64,000 nt of DNA, from positions 1-64,000 of the forward strand of contig NZ_PQSP01000002.1 in assembly GCF_003991585.1 (NCBI RefSeq). Direction: 5' to 3'. The translations under genes and the position numbers were made by a program. A model generated the notes under the pieces. That model did no database searches. It was not told the origin of the DNA and was given only the letters and a program-made list of their open reading frames with translations. Positions 26,509 to 37,311 of this stretch are shown here, piece after piece (position 1 is the first letter of the stretch; each line of letters begins with the position of its first letter). The DNA is from Saezia sanguinis (GTDB lineage: Bacteria > Pseudomonadota > Gammaproteobacteria > Burkholderiales > Burkholderiaceae_C).

Positions 26509-28718
26509 GCACGAGGGAAATAATCAATAGAGATGCGAAGCGAAAAATGAATATGCAGCAATGGTTAAAAAATGCAGGGGGATTGATTGTCGGGCTGGTT
26601 CTTGCAGGGCATGCATGGGCACAAACGGCGATTCAGTCAATTACAAGCGGTGTGCAATCCGGTGAGATTGTGGTGAAGGTTCAGCTTTCTGAACCGCTGA
26701 CACAGGCTCCTGAAGGGTTTGTGATTCAGAGTCCGGCGCGTATTGCATTGGATTTGCCAGGCGTTGTCAATGGAATGAACCGATCTGTTGTCGATTTGAG
26801 TCAGGGGAACTTGCGCTCTATTTCAGTTGCGCAGGCCAATGATCGTACCCGACTGGTATTGAACCTGGGAACGGCAACAACGTACACAACAGAAATGTCC
26901 GGCAATACATTGCTGGTCAGGTTAGGCGGATTGCAAGCGGCAGCGTCAGCAGCGGTTGAAACCACACCGTTTTCTCCAGCAGCGACAACTTCGGTTGCAT
27001 CGACCCCGGTAGCACAGCCTGCAGCGCCAGCGCCTGTATCAACAGACTTGCAGAATATTGACTTTCGTACTTCTGCGGATGGTGCAGGGGCTGTGATTGT
27101 TACTTTGCCTTCAGACCAGACCGCAATTGACATTCGTCAGCAGGGCGGCAATGTGGTGGTTGATGTGTTTCAGACCACTTTACCGGTATCATTGCGTCGC
27201 CGGCTGGATGTCAGCGATTTCAGAACCCCGGTGAAGACGGTAACCGCCGAACAGGTAGGCGCAAATGTACGTCTGACGATTGCACCGACCGGGAACTGGG
27301 ATCAATCAGCCTTTCAGGCAGGTAATCAGTTTGTACTGGAACTGCATCCGATCAAGGAGGATCCGACCAAACTGGTGCAGGGGGTTGGTTACCGAGGCGA
27401 ACGGCTGACACTGAATTTCCAGAATATCGATGTGCGTGCCGTGCTGGCGGTGATTGCAGATTTTACAGACTTTAACGTTGTAACATCTGACTCTGTGCGT
27501 GGCAGCCTGACTTTGCGGTTGAAAGATGTGCCCTGGGATCAGGCGCTGGATATCATTCTGCAGGCCAAGGGTTTGGCAGCAGACAGGAACGGGAATGTGC
27601 TGTGGATCGCACCGCGTGATGAAATCAATAACATGATGCGGGAGCGGATGCGCTCACAGAGTGAAAGCGAGGTGCTCGAACCTTTGCGTACCCAAATTTT
27701 CCAACTGAACTATGCAAAAGCGGAAGCGGTTATGAATGCGTTGAAACCCAGTGGAGGTTCAACTACAACATCAGGCGTTAAGCCACCGTCTATGCTTTCC
27801 GAGCGAGGAACCGTGATTGTAGACCCTCGGACCAATAAGCTGATTGTCACGGACGTGCCTTCCCGGCTGGAGAGCTTGGCAGCAGTGATTGCTCAGGTCG
27901 ATATTCCTGTCAGACAGGTGGTCATTGAAGCCCGGATTGTTGAAGCTTCTGAAGGCTGGGGACGTAGCATCGGGACGCGTTTGAGCGGTGTAGGCTGGTC
28001 CGGTAACTGGACTGGTGGCGGTACAATGCCTTCTGAGGAGCAATCATCTGGCGATGATGAAGATTCAAATGAATATAGCAGAGACAATGATTTGTTTAAC
28101 ATGTTCAACCTGCCAGCACTGTCGTTGAATGCAACCCAACCAGGCTACTTTGCGCTGCAATTCTCTCCTTCTGAGGGCAAATATCTTCAGCTTGAATTGC
28201 AAGCCCTGGAGTCTGAAAACTATGGGCGTGATATTGCTAGCCCACGGTTGATGACGGTAGATTCTGTGACGGCCTCAGTGGAACAGGGGGTGGAAATTCC
28301 TTACCAGAATGCAACGGCAAGTGGTGCCACATCGGTTGAATTTAAGAAGGCAGTGCTGTTGTTAGAGGTGACACCGCAGATCACACCTGATGGTAATGTC
28401 AGCATGAACATCAATATCAGCCAGGATACGCGAGGTGAGAATACGACTGCTGGGCCTGCTATCAATACGAAACGTGTGAATACGCAGGTAACGGTTGAAA
28501 ATGGCGGTACAGTGGTGATTGGTGGTATTTATACACAGAGTGAATCTTCTACGCAGTCCAAGATTCCTTTGCTGGGTGATATTCCTCTGATTGGTAACTT
28601 CTTCCGTAATAACAACAAATCAACATCACGCTCTGAGCTGTTGATCTTTATTACGCCACGTATCATGAACGATGGGTTAAGCAGAGGCATTACACCATCG
28701 TTTGGTGGAACACTCTAA
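26505..28718 (+). CDS. pilQ: Type IV pilus secretin PilQ
   Basis: 737 residues from ATG 26505, overlapping the pilP stop (ATGA) with GGAGGGG upstream. The signal peptide ends in AGHAWAQ, with a charged lead of about 14 residues before an internal ATG at 26547 that is an alternative start. AMIN domains (~45-300), an STN/N0 domain (NIDVRAVLAVIADFTDFNVV), an N1 domain (FQLNYAKAEAVMNALKP) and the secretin core (VEIPYQNATASGATSVEFKKAVLLLEVTPQI...IGGIYTQSE...LLIFITPRI) follow in order. An acidic insert (SSGDDEDSNEYSRDND) sits before the core. It forms the outer-membrane pore for the pilus. Confidence 0.95.
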   Translation: MSTREIINRDAKRKMNMQQWLKNAGGLIVGLVLAGHAWAQTAIQSITSGVQSGEIVVKVQLSEPLTQAPEGFVIQSPARIALDLPGVVNGMNRSVVDLSQGNLRSISVAQANDRTRLVLNLGTATTYTTEMSGNTLLVRLGGLQAAASAAVETTPFSPAATTSVASTPVAQPAAPAPVSTDLQNIDFRTSADGAGAVIVTLPSDQTAIDIRQQGGNVVVDVFQTTLPVSLRRRLDVSDFRTPVKTVTAEQVGANVRLTIAPTGNWDQSAFQAGNQFVLELHPIKEDPTKLVQGVGYRGERLTLNFQNIDVRAVLAVIADFTDFNVVTSDSVRGSLTLRLKDVPWDQALDIILQAKGLAADRNGNVLWIAPRDEINNMMRERMRSQSESEVLEPLRTQIFQLNYAKAEAVMNALKPSGGSTTTSGVKPPSMLSERGTVIVDPRTNKLIVTDVPSRLESLAAVIAQVDIPVRQVVIEARIVEASEGWGRSIGTRLSGVGWSGNWTGGGTMPSEEQSSGDDEDSNEYSRDNDLFNMFNLPALSLNATQPGYFALQFSPSEGKYLQLELQALESENYGRDIASPRLMTVDSVTASVEQGVEIPYQNATASGATSVEFKKAVLLLEVTPQITPDGNVSMNINISQDTRGENTTAGPAINTKRVNTQVTVENGGTVVIGGIYTQSESSTQSKIPLLGDIPLIGNFFRNNNKSTSRSELLIFITPRIMNDGLSRGITPSFGGTL

Positions 28719-28735
28719 TTTTTAGTGGCCTGTTT

Positions 28736-28764
28736 AAAGCGTACTCCTTGGAGTACGCTTTTTA
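28736..28764 (+). terminator. Terminator of the pilMNOPQ operon
   Basis: AAAGCGTACTCC / GGAGTACGCTTT perfect 12-bp stem with a two-base loop and T run, 28 bases before aroK. Confidence 0.88.
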
Positions 28765-28791
28765 TTATTTTTAAACAGATAAAATAGACGC

Positions 28792-29340
28792 ATGTTAAGA
28801 AAACCGGTTGTTTTGGTGGGCTTGCCAGGCGCAGGGAAAACAACAATCGGACATCGGTTGGCCCAACGCCTGTCGTTACCTTACATTGATGCTGACCAGG
28901 TGGCTGAAGAACAGTTAGGGCAATCAATTCGGTCTTTTTTTGAAGAATGCGGAGAGAGTGCATTTCGTGATATTGAAGAGCAGATTTTATGCACTCTGCT
29001 CCAGGGCGACAGTTCAGGCGTGATATCTACCGGTGGCGGGGTTGTATTGCGCGAATCCAACCGCCGTTTGCTTAAAGAGAAGGCTTTTGTTATTTACCTG
29101 AATGCCAGTCCGGATGAATTGTTTCGTCGGTTGCGGAATGATCAGCAGCGGCCGCTACTCCAGGTAACAGATCCATTGCACCAATTGCATGAACTGAAAA
29201 AGCAGCGTGATCCGCTGTATCGTGAAGTGGCACACTTTATTGCAGATACAACAAAGCATGGATCTTCGCATCAGGTGTTACTTTCATTGATTATTTCTCA
29301 GCTTGAACTGGCCGGGTATGTTTTTAATGCAGGCAATTAA
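28792..29340 (+). CDS. aroK: Shikimate kinase
   Basis: 182 residues. P-loop VGLPGAGKTTIG (~10-20), shikimate-binding DADQ and F-R-x-x-E (FRDIEEQIL), STGGGVVLRESNR motif, and the lid/adenine site RPLLQ. It phosphorylates shikimate with ATP in the chorismate pathway. Placed directly before aroB in the standard aroK-aroB pair; AroC of the same pathway is encoded at 53541-54629. A terminator separates it from pilQ, so readthrough or an internal promoter is needed. Confidence 0.94.
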   Translation: MLRKPVVLVGLPGAGKTTIGHRLAQRLSLPYIDADQVAEEQLGQSIRSFFEECGESAFRDIEEQILCTLLQGDSSGVISTGGGVVLRESNRRLLKEKAFVIYLNASPDELFRRLRNDQQRPLLQVTDPLHQLHELKKQRDPLYREVAHFIADTTKHGSSHQVLLSLIISQLELAGYVFNAGN

Positions 29341-29384
29341 GGCACCTTGAGCATAGGAGAAGGTAGTTTTATATACTTGAGCTT

Positions 29385-30485
29385 ATGAAACCATCTGTCC
29401 CTAATTCATCGTTGACCATAGACCTGGCTGAACGGTCTTATGACATTTTAATTGGCCCGGATTTATTGCTTGACGCTTCCTGCTTTGATCGTTTGGGGGC
29501 TGTAACCGGTGCCGTGATTGTGACCAACACCACCGTTGGGCCGTTGTATGCAAAGCGACTTGAGCAGACTTTGCGGCAGTGTTTTTCTCATACACAGCTT
29601 ATTGAACTACCGGACGGTGAGGTTTATAAAGATTGGAACACGCTGAACCTTATTTTTGATGGCTTGCTTGGCACAGGGGCGGACCGCAAATGTATGCTGT
29701 TTGCTTTAGGCGGTGGGGTTATTGGCGATATGACTGGTTTTGCCGCAGCGTGCTATATGCGCGGTGTTCCCTATGTGCAGGTCCCGACGACGTTGCTGGC
29801 ACAAGTGGATTCTTCGGTTGGTGGTAAAACGGCCATTAACCACCCACTAGGCAAAAACATGATCGGAGCGTTTTATCAACCCCAGCGCGTAGTGGCTGAT
29901 ATTTCAACCCTTTCAACGCTGCCGGAACGTGAGTTGAAAGCAGGGCTGGCCGAAGTGATCAAGTATGGGCCTATTTATGACACACGCTTTCTGTCCTGGA
30001 TTGACCAGCACCTGAATGATTTGCTGGCGTTAGATCCGGCCGCTATTACCCATGCCATTCGTCGTTCATGTGAGATCAAAGCGGAAGTTGTTGCCCAGGA
30101 CGAGCGGGAAAGTGGGTTGCGTGCCATTTTGAATTTTGGTCATACGTTTGGGCATGCGATTGAGGCCGGTGCCGGTTATGGCGTATGGCTGCATGGCGAG
30201 GCTGTCGCGTGCGGCATGGTGATGGCTGCCGATCTGTCATGCCGAATGGGTTTGCTTGACTCAGCGGATGCTCAATACCTTCAGTCCATCATTGAACGTG
30301 CCGGGCTGCCAACCAAAGCACCCGCTTTGGGTCTATCGCGATACATGGAATTGATGCAGGTCGATAAAAAGACAGAAGGCGGTGTTATCCGGTTTGTGCT
30401 GCTCAATGGGCTTGGAACGGCGGTGATTCAATCCGCGCCTCATGATCTGGTTGCAGAAGTTTTGCATGCCCATCAAGGTATCTGA
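29385..30485 (+). CDS. aroB: 3-dehydroquinate synthase
   Basis: 366 residues. NAD-binding [21 protein letters not shown], then [35 protein letters not shown], metal/substrate-binding [19 protein letters not shown] and [10 protein letters not shown] (zinc ligands Glu, His, His). It makes 3-dehydroquinate from DAHP. Start ATG 29385 gives [24 protein letters not shown]. It leaves five bases before dgt, so the two are co-transcribed. Confidence 0.95.
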   Translation: MKPSVPNSSLTIDLAERSYDILIGPDLLLDASCFDRLGAVTGAVIVTNTTVGPLYAKRLEQTLRQCFSHTQLIELPDGEVYKDWNTLNLIFDGLLGTGADRKCMLFALGGGVIGDMTGFAAACYMRGVPYVQVPTTLLAQVDSSVGGKTAINHPLGKNMIGAFYQPQRVVADISTLSTLPERELKAGLAEVIKYGPIYDTRFLSWIDQHLNDLLALDPAAITHAIRRSCEIKAEVVAQDERESGLRAILNFGHTFGHAIEAGAGYGVWLHGEAVACGMVMAADLSCRMGLLDSADAQYLQSIIERAGLPTKAPALGLSRYMELMQVDKKTEGGVIRFVLLNGLGTAVIQSAPHDLVAEVLHAHQGI

Positions 30486-30490
30486 ACGCG

Positions 30491-31657
30491 ATGTCTGCCG
30501 ATTTGCTTGCGCCTTATGCCTGTCATCCGCAGATGACACGGGGCAGACATATTCAGGAGTTACCTGCACCCACGCGCAGTGATTTTCAGCGTGATCGGGA
30601 CCGCATTGTCCATTCCAGTGCTTTTCGCCGGCTTGTGTATAAAACCCAAGTGTTTATCAATCACGAGGGTGATATGTTTCGCACCAGGCTGACGCATTCG
30701 CTGGAGGTGGCCCAGCTTGGGCGTTCGATTGCCCGTACATTAAAGCTGAACGAGGATCTGGTGGAGGCCATTTCACTGGCGCATGATTTGGGGCATACAC
30801 CGTTTGGACACGCCGGACAGGATGCCTTGCACGAGTGCATGCGTGAACATGGCGGTTTTGAGCATAATATCCAGAGTTTGCGCGTGGTGGATCGCCTGGA
30901 AAAACGTTACCCTCATTTTGACGGGCTGAACCTGTGTTATGAAGCACGCGAGGGTATCTTAAAGCATTGCTCTGCTCAGGTGGCAAAAACGCTGGGAGAT
31001 GTCGGGCAGCGATTTTTGTCACATCAGCGGCCAAGTATGGAGGCGCAGCTTACCAATCTGGCCGATGAAATTGCATACAACGCACATGATATTGATGACG
31101 GCGTGCGCTCCGGACTGCTTTCTTTAGAGCAGATGGAGCAGGTTCCGCTGTTTTTGTACTGGCGCGATGATGTACTGAAAGAATACCCTCAACTGCGAGG
31201 CAAGCGTCTATTGTTTGAGACGATCCGGCGTATGCTTTCGGCGCAGGTTTATGATGTGATTGATGCAACAGATGCGCAACTTAAGCATTTTCAGCCCGGG
31301 CATGTTGATGATGTCAGAGCGATGCCGCCATTGGTGGTTTTTTCGCCAGAGATGCGCAGCATGAGTCATGAGCTTAAAACATTTTTGTTAAAGCATTTGT
31401 ATCGCCACCCGCAGGTGATGGATACCATGAACAAGGCCAGGCAGATTGTGCATGACTTGTTTCATGTCTATTGCACCTACCCGCATGAGGCTTCGCCTGA
31501 AATATCTGCCAACGATATCCCCAGGCAAGTGGCAGACTATATTGCCGGCATGACCGACCGTTTTGCCATTTATGAACATGCGCGGCTGACCGGTGAGCAC
31601 TTATTTCCTGCTGACAGCAGCTTTTACAGTGCAGGCAAGATGAAGGGGGCTTTATAG
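30491..31657 (+). CDS. dgt: dGTPase-like deoxynucleoside triphosphohydrolase
   Basis: 388 residues. HD-domain metal site: H in RTRLTHSLEVAQLGR, HD in ISLAHDLGHTPFGHAGQ, and the distal D in LADEIAYNAHDIDDG. The opening SDFQRDRDRIVHSSAFRRLVYKTQVF and C-terminal Y-I-A-G-M-T-D-R-F-A match the dGTP triphosphohydrolase subfamily 2. It hydrolyses dNTPs to nucleoside and triphosphate. It ends in TAG overlapping the GTG of the next gene by one base. Confidence 0.92.
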   Translation: MSADLLAPYACHPQMTRGRHIQELPAPTRSDFQRDRDRIVHSSAFRRLVYKTQVFINHEGDMFRTRLTHSLEVAQLGRSIARTLKLNEDLVEAISLAHDLGHTPFGHAGQDALHECMREHGGFEHNIQSLRVVDRLEKRYPHFDGLNLCYEAREGILKHCSAQVAKTLGDVGQRFLSHQRPSMEAQLTNLADEIAYNAHDIDDGVRSGLLSLEQMEQVPLFLYWRDDVLKEYPQLRGKRLLFETIRRMLSAQVYDVIDATDAQLKHFQPGHVDDVRAMPPLVVFSPEMRSMSHELKTFLLKHLYRHPQVMDTMNKARQIVHDLFHVYCTYPHEASPEISANDIPRQVADYIAGMTDRFAIYEHARLTGEHLFPADSSFYSAGKMKGAL

Positions 31658-32352
31658 TGGTGCGCAAAGCCCGGCGCTCAGTGGCAGGCGAGTTGCATTT
31701 GGTTGTGCAACGTGTCCGCCCGGAGCGAATCCCCTTATTTCGTAACAACGGGAGTTACGAAACATACCTGAGCACGCTGGCAGCATTGTTGCCTGAGTGT
31801 AAGGTTGCTGCTTATGCCTACGCTTTGTTGTCAGACCGTATTTATCTGTTGCTGCGCCCGGAAAGTGAAGAAGGGGTGAGCCAGCTCATACAGGCGCATT
31901 CGCGCTATTTTGTGTCGGCCATGAATCGTGAGTTTGGCTGGCGCGGCGGGTTATGGCTGGACCGGTTTGCCTGTGCGCTGGTTGATCCGCAATGGCTGCT
32001 GAGAGTCATGCGGTTCATTGATGTCTCTCCTGTGTATTCCGGGCTGGTTGGCGCACCGGGGATTTATCCCTGGAGCAGTTATGCCCATCATATTGGTCAA
32101 CAATTCGTCTCTTTTTTGCAGACGCCTTCGGCTTATTGGGATCTGGGCGATACATCTCATGAACGCGAGGCCTCTTACCGCGAATGGTGTCAAAAACTCG
32201 TGAGCCGTGCGGACACGCGGCACATTGAACAGACGGTTTTGCGTAACGGCATCTTAGGTGAAGATGCATACTTTTCATTGCTGGAGCAGCAGGTGGGCTG
32301 TTCATTGCGCGTTCGCCCTAGAGGACGCCCGGCCAAATCAGAGCTCAATTAA
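31657..32352 (+). CDS. RAYT-like (Y1 transposase family) protein, HUH motif lost
   Basis: 231 residues from GTG 31657, which shares one base with the dgt stop codon (TAGTG). The layout follows REP-associated tyrosine transposases: N-terminal GELHLVVQRVRPERIPLF, a block ending ILLSDRIYLLLRP-like (AYALLSDRIYLLLRPES, ~55-71) where active enzymes carry NHxHLL, then RYFVSAMNREFGWRGGLWLDRF, VMRFIDVSPVYSGLV and YPWSSYAHH, and a basic GRPAK tail resembling the RGRP ending of this group. Both catalytic histidines are replaced (R and Y), so nicking activity is unlikely; a domesticated DNA-binding role is my inference. A REP-like palindrome follows directly. Confidence 0.78.
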   Translation: MVRKARRSVAGELHLVVQRVRPERIPLFRNNGSYETYLSTLAALLPECKVAAYAYALLSDRIYLLLRPESEEGVSQLIQAHSRYFVSAMNREFGWRGGLWLDRFACALVDPQWLLRVMRFIDVSPVYSGLVGAPGIYPWSSYAHHIGQQFVSFLQTPSAYWDLGDTSHEREASYREWCQKLVSRADTRHIEQTVLRNGILGEDAYFSLLEQQVGCSLRVRPRGRPAKSELN

Positions 32353-32355
32353 ATT

Positions 32356-32406
32356 GTCTGTCCCTATTTTTAATTCATTAATATTTTTATATAAATAGGG
32401 ACGGAC
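32356..32406. repeat. REP-like palindrome behind the RAYT-like gene
   Basis: GTCTGTCCCTATTT (32356-32369) and AAATAGGGACGGAC (32393-32406) form a 14-bp stem with one G-U pair around a 23-base AT-rich loop. GTCTGTCCC/GGGAC sequences are the kind recognised by RAYT proteins. It may also end the aroK-dgt transcript. No second copy was noticed in the window. Confidence 0.7.
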
Positions 32407-32491
32407 CCCATTAAATTAATGCTTGCGTATCCAATAACAACAAATTATGCTTGTGACTCCACGATAAACACAGTACATGCTGGAGTCTTAC

Positions 32492-35400
32492 ATGACCTCT
32501 TTGGCACAAGAAATTAAAGCCTGCACAGAGCAGGGCCTATATCGCAGCGAAAATGAACACGATGCCTGTGGCGTTGGTTTTGTTGCACATATCAAGGGTG
32601 AAAAATCTCACTCAATTATTGAACAGGGTCTGCAAATCCTGATCAACCTCGACCATCGCGGTGCCGTGGGCGCAGACAAGCTGATGGGTGACGGTGCCGG
32701 AATCATGATTCAGATTCCGGATGATTTTTACCGTGCAGAAATGGCTCAACAGGGTATTGAACTGCCTCCCCCTGGCGAGTATGGCGTGGGCATGGTGTTT
32801 CTGCCCAAAGAACACGCGTCGCGTCTGGCATGTATCCGTGAACTGGAGCGTGCAGTGCGTGCGGAAGGCCAGGTGGTACTGGGATGGCGCAATGTTCCTG
32901 TTGATGAAGAAATGCCAATGTCTCCGACAGTGCGCCAAAAAGAGCCTGTCATTTGCCAGATTTTCATTGGGCGCGGTGCTGATGTTATTGTGCAGGATGC
33001 ACTGGAGCGCAAGCTGTACGTTATCCGCAAAACCGCATCCAGTGCAATTCAGCACCTCAAACTGACGCACAGCAAAGAATACTATGTGCCAAGCATGTCT
33101 TCTCGTACGATTGTGTACAAAGGCTTGTTGCTGGCAGACCAGGTCGGCTGGTATTACAAAGATCTGCAGGACCCGCGTTGTGTTTCTGCATTGGCTTTGG
33201 TGCACCAGCGGTTTTCCACCAACACATTCCCCGAGTGGTCGCTGGCACACCCTTACCGCATGATTGCGCACAATGGCGAAATCAATACGGTAAAAGGCAA
33301 TTACAACTGGATGCGTGCCCGCGAAGGGGTGATGTCTTCTCCCGTACTGGGCGCTGATTTGCAGAAGCTGTATCCCATCAGCTTTTTTGGTCAGTCCGAT
33401 ACGGCAACGCTTGATAATGCCCTGGAACTGCTGGTGGCAGCAGGCTATCCGCTGTCGCAGGCCATCATGATGATGATCCCCGAGCCATGGGAGCAACATA
33501 CCCTGATGGATGAGCGTCGCCGCGCATTTTACGAATACCATGCAGCTATGCTGGAACCCTGGGATGGCCCGGCCTCCATCGTTTTTACCGATGGCCGCCA
33601 GATTGGCGCCACGCTGGATCGCAACGGGCTGCGTCCGTCACGTTATTTGATTACCGATGATAACCTGGTGGTCATGGCATCTGAAGCGGGTGTCTTGCCG
33701 ATGATTGCAGACAGCAAAATTGTGCGTAAATGGCGCTTGCAGCCAGGCAAAATGTTCCTGATCGATCTGGAACAGGGCCGCATGATCCATGACGAAGAAA
33801 TCAAATCCACGCTGGCCCACAGCAAGCCTTACAAACAGTGGGTTGAAAACCTGCGGGTCCGTCTGGATGACATGTCATTCAAACCTGAAGAGCTGCCACG
33901 CAGTGATATTCCTCTGTTAGACCGGCAGCAGGCCTTTGGTTATACGCAGGAGGATATTAAATTTCTGATGGCGCCTATGGCCAGCAAGGGGGAAGAGGGC
34001 AATGGTTCCATGGGGAACGATGTGGCGTTGTCCGTGTTGTCCAACCAGAACAAATCATTGTTCACTTACTTTAAACAACTGTTTGCCCAGGTGACCAATC
34101 CGCCGATTGACTCCATTCGCGAAAACATTGTGATGTCGCTGGTGTCTTTCATTGGGCCGCGGCCTAATCTGCTTGACATCAATCAGGTGAATCCGCCTTT
34201 GCGCCTAGAAGTGCAGCAGCCCATTTTAAGCATGGAAGAAATGGCAAAGCTGCGCTCTATTGAGCACCATACGCAAGGCAAATTCAAGAGCTATGTGCTC
34301 GATATTACCTATCCGCTGGCCTGGGGCAACGAAGGGATTGAAGCGAAGCTTGCATCGCTGTGCGCCGAAGCAGAGGATGCGATCCGGGACGGTTATAACA
34401 TTGTCATCATCAGCGACCGCAACCTCGGCAAAGACCAGGTTGCCATTCCGTCACTGTTAGCGCTTTCTGCGGTACACCAGCATCTGGTGCAGGAAGGGCT
34501 GCGCACCCTGACCGGGCTGGTGGTTGAAACCGGTGCCGCGCGCGAAGTGCATCACTTTGCTGTGCTGGCCGGTTATGGCGCAGAAGCGGTGCATCCTTAT
34601 CTGGCCATGGAGACCATTGCCGATATGCATAAAGAGTTTTCCGGTGATCTGTCAGCGGAAAAAGCGGTGGCTAACTATATCAAAGCCATTGGCAAAGGGC
34701 TCTCCAAAATCATGTCCAAAATGGGCATATCCACCTACATGTCTTACTGTGGGGCACAGATTTTTGAAGCCATTGGCCTGAACCGCGATTTGATTGAAAA
34801 ATACTTTAAGGGGACTGCCTCACAGGTGGGCGGTGTCAGTGTGTTTGAACTGGCGCAGGAAGCCATTAACCTGCATAAGAAAGCATTTGGCAATGACCCG
34901 GTGCTGGAGCATATGCTGGATGGCGGCGGCGACTATGCCTGGCGTGCCAACAGCGAAGAGCACCTGCTGACGCCGCAGGCAATTGCCAAGCTGCAGCACA
35001 GCACCCGTGCCAATAATTTCAATACGTATAAAGAGTATGCCCACATTATCAATGACCAGTCCAGACGGCATCTGACGTTGCGCGGGCTGTTTGAGTTCAA
35101 GACGGACCCAAGCAAAGCCATTCCGCTGGAAGAAGTGGAGCCGGCCAAAGAGATTGTCAAACGCTTTGTGACGGGTGCCATGTCCATGGGCTCCATCAGT
35201 GCAGAATCCCATACCACACTGGCGATTGCAATGAACCGGATTGGCGGCAAGAGCAACACCGGCGAAGGCGGCGAAGATCCGGCACGTTACATCAATGAGT
35301 TCAGAGGCGTCCCGATTCAGTCTGGAACCATGGTCAGCGACGTGGTGGGCAAAGATAATCTGGAAGTTGACTATGCCATGCAGGCGGGTGACTCGCTGCG

Positions 35401-37258
35401 CTCGCGCATCAAGCAGGTGGCTTCCGGTCGTTTTGGCGTCACGGCAGAATACCTGGTCAGCGCCGACCAGATTCAGATCAAAATGGCTCAGGGTGCCAAA
35501 CCTGGTGAAGGCGGTCAATTACCGGGTACCAAAGTGTCGCCTTACATTGGTTACCTGCGTTATTCTGTGCCAGGCGTTGGCTTGATTTCACCGCCACCGC
35601 ATCACGACATTTATTCCATTGAAGATTTGGCGCAGTTGATTCACGACCTGAAAAATGTCAACCACCATGCGTCTATCAGCGTGAAGCTGGTGGCTGAAAC
35701 CGGTGTGGGAACAGTGGCTGCGGGTGTGGCCAAAGCCAAGGCTGATCACATTGTGATTTCCGGCTACGACGGCGGAACCGGTGCCTCACCTCTGACGTCA
35801 ATCAAGCACGCTGGCTCTCCCTGGGAAATCGGGCTGGCGGATACGCAGCAGACGCTGGTGCTTAACCGTCTGCGGGGCCGTGTCTGTGTGCAGGTGGACG
35901 GACAGATTAAAACCGGACGTGACGTGGTCGTTGGTGGCCTGCTGGGGGCTGACGAGTTTGGTTTTGCAACCATTCCGCTGGTTGCCATGGGTTGTATCAT
36001 GATGCGCAAATGCCATCTGAATACCTGCCCGGTCGGTGTGGCAACACAAGACCCTGAACTGCGCAAGCGCTTTACCGGAAAACCGGAATACATCATTAAC
36101 TATCTGTTCTTTGTGGCTGAAGAAGTGCGCCAGATCATGGCGGAACTGGGTATTCGCAAATTCAATGATCTGATCGGGCGCTCTGACCTGTTGGATATGC
36201 GCAAAGGCATTGAGCATTGGAAGGCCAAAGGGCTGGATTTCTCCCGCATTTTCTACCAGCCGCAAGTGCCTGCCGATGTGCCGCGTTACCATGTGGATAC
36301 GCAGGACCACGGGCTTGAAAATGCGCTGGATCATCGTTTGATCAAGAAATGCCAAAGCGCAATGGATGACGATGAGAAAGTACAGTTCATCGAAACCGCC
36401 CGTAACATCAACCGTACCGTGGGCGCGATGCTCTCTGGTGAAATTGTGCGCCGCCGTGCCGGAAAACGGCTGGATGACGACAGCATTCGCATCCAGTTTG
36501 AAGGAACTGGCGGGCAGAGTTTCGGTGCATTCCTGGTGCATGGCGTAACGCTGTACCTGATTGGTGAAGCCAATGACTTTACCGGCAAGGGGTTGTCAGG
36601 TGGGCGCGTGATTGTGCGCCCGAATGTTGAATTCCGCGGTGATCCTGCGCAGAACATCATTGTGGGCAATACCGCGCTGTATGGTGCAACCCAGGGGGAG
36701 GCCTATTTCAGTGGCGTTGCCGGCGAGCGTTTTGCCGTGAGACTGTCCGGCGCTACAGCCGTTGTCGAAGGCACGGGCGACCATGGCTGTGAATACATGA
36801 CCGGCGGCATTGCAGTGGTTCTGGGTAAAACCGGCCGTAATTTTGCTGCGGGCATGAGTGGTGGTTTGGCTTACGTCTATGATGAAGAAGGCGATTTTGC
36901 ATCGCGCTGCAACACCTCGATGGTTGGGCTGGAACAGGTTCTGACCAAGGCTGAGCAGGAGCTGCATGTTGAAAAAGCACTTTGGGCGCGTGGCAAGGAC
37001 GGTGAGTTGCTGAGTGATGAGGAATTGCTGCGCAAAACGATCAGTGACCACTTGAAGTGGACCGGGTCCATGCGTGCACGGCATATTCTGGATAACTGGC
37101 TGACAGCGTTCCCGAAATTCGTCAAAGTCTTTCCGCACGAATACAAGCGGGCCATGCGTGAACTGTATGCGCAAAGTGAAAAGCAGCAGAGCAGCAAAGC
37201 CAAGCCTGTGGCGAAAGCAAGCAAGAACAAGGAGCGTGCTGGCAGTACAGCAAAATAA
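32492..37258 (+). CDS. gltB: Glutamate synthase (NADPH) large subunit
   Basis: 1588 residues from ATG 32492, chosen for CTGGAG eight bases upstream; ATG 32477 would add five residues. Maturation cysteine of the class II glutaminase is in [16 protein letters not shown] (~26). Then the central domain, the FMN-binding barrel ([23 protein letters not shown]), the 3Fe-4S cluster cysteines ([18 protein letters not shown]), and the C-terminal beta-helix with repeated GE/GDxxG turns. It makes two glutamates from glutamine and 2-oxoglutarate. It has a lysine-rich tail. gltD follows 53 bases later. Confidence 0.97.
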   Translation: MTSLAQEIKACTEQGLYRSENEHDACGVGFVAHIKGEKSHSIIEQGLQILINLDHRGAVGADKLMGDGAGIMIQIPDDFYRAEMAQQGIELPPPGEYGVGMVFLPKEHASRLACIRELERAVRAEGQVVLGWRNVPVDEEMPMSPTVRQKEPVICQIFIGRGADVIVQDALERKLYVIRKTASSAIQHLKLTHSKEYYVPSMSSRTIVYKGLLLADQVGWYYKDLQDPRCVSALALVHQRFSTNTFPEWSLAHPYRMIAHNGEINTVKGNYNWMRAREGVMSSPVLGADLQKLYPISFFGQSDTATLDNALELLVAAGYPLSQAIMMMIPEPWEQHTLMDERRRAFYEYHAAMLEPWDGPASIVFTDGRQIGATLDRNGLRPSRYLITDDNLVVMASEAGVLPMIADSKIVRKWRLQPGKMFLIDLEQGRMIHDEEIKSTLAHSKPYKQWVENLRVRLDDMSFKPEELPRSDIPLLDRQQAFGYTQEDIKFLMAPMASKGEEGNGSMGNDVALSVLSNQNKSLFTYFKQLFAQVTNPPIDSIRENIVMSLVSFIGPRPNLLDINQVNPPLRLEVQQPILSMEEMAKLRSIEHHTQGKFKSYVLDITYPLAWGNEGIEAKLASLCAEAEDAIRDGYNIVIISDRNLGKDQVAIPSLLALSAVHQHLVQEGLRTLTGLVVETGAAREVHHFAVLAGYGAEAVHPYLAMETIADMHKEFSGDLSAEKAVANYIKAIGKGLSKIMSKMGISTYMSYCGAQIFEAIGLNRDLIEKYFKGTASQVGGVSVFELAQEAINLHKKAFGNDPVLEHMLDGGGDYAWRANSEEHLLTPQAIAKLQHSTRANNFNTYKEYAHIINDQSRRHLTLRGLFEFKTDPSKAIPLEEVEPAKEIVKRFVTGAMSMGSISAESHTTLAIAMNRIGGKSNTGEGGEDPARYINEFRGVPIQSGTMVSDVVGKDNLEVDYAMQAGDSLRSRIKQVASGRFGVTAEYLVSADQIQIKMAQGAKPGEGGQLPGTKVSPYIGYLRYSVPGVGLISPPPHHDIYSIEDLAQLIHDLKNVNHHASISVKLVAETGVGTVAAGVAKAKADHIVISGYDGGTGASPLTSIKHAGSPWEIGLADTQQTLVLNRLRGRVCVQVDGQIKTGRDVVVGGLLGADEFGFATIPLVAMGCIMMRKCHLNTCPVGVATQDPELRKRFTGKPEYIINYLFFVAEEVRQIMAELGIRKFNDLIGRSDLLDMRKGIEHWKAKGLDFSRIFYQPQVPADVPRYHVDTQDHGLENALDHRLIKKCQSAMDDDEKVQFIETARNINRTVGAMLSGEIVRRRAGKRLDDDSIRIQFEGTGGQSFGAFLVHGVTLYLIGEANDFTGKGLSGGRVIVRPNVEFRGDPAQNIIVGNTALYGATQGEAYFSGVAGERFAVRLSGATAVVEGTGDHGCEYMTGGIAVVLGKTGRNFAAGMSGGLAYVYDEEGDFASRCNTSMVGLEQVLTKAEQELHVEKALWARGKDGELLSDEELLRKTISDHLKWTGSMRARHILDNWLTAFPKFVKVFPHEYKRAMRELYAQSEKQQSSKAKPVAKASKNKERAGSTAK

Positions 37259-37311
37259 CGCAGCGAAAAGATATAACCTCACGATCGAATCAGAGTATAA
37301 GGAATTCAACC

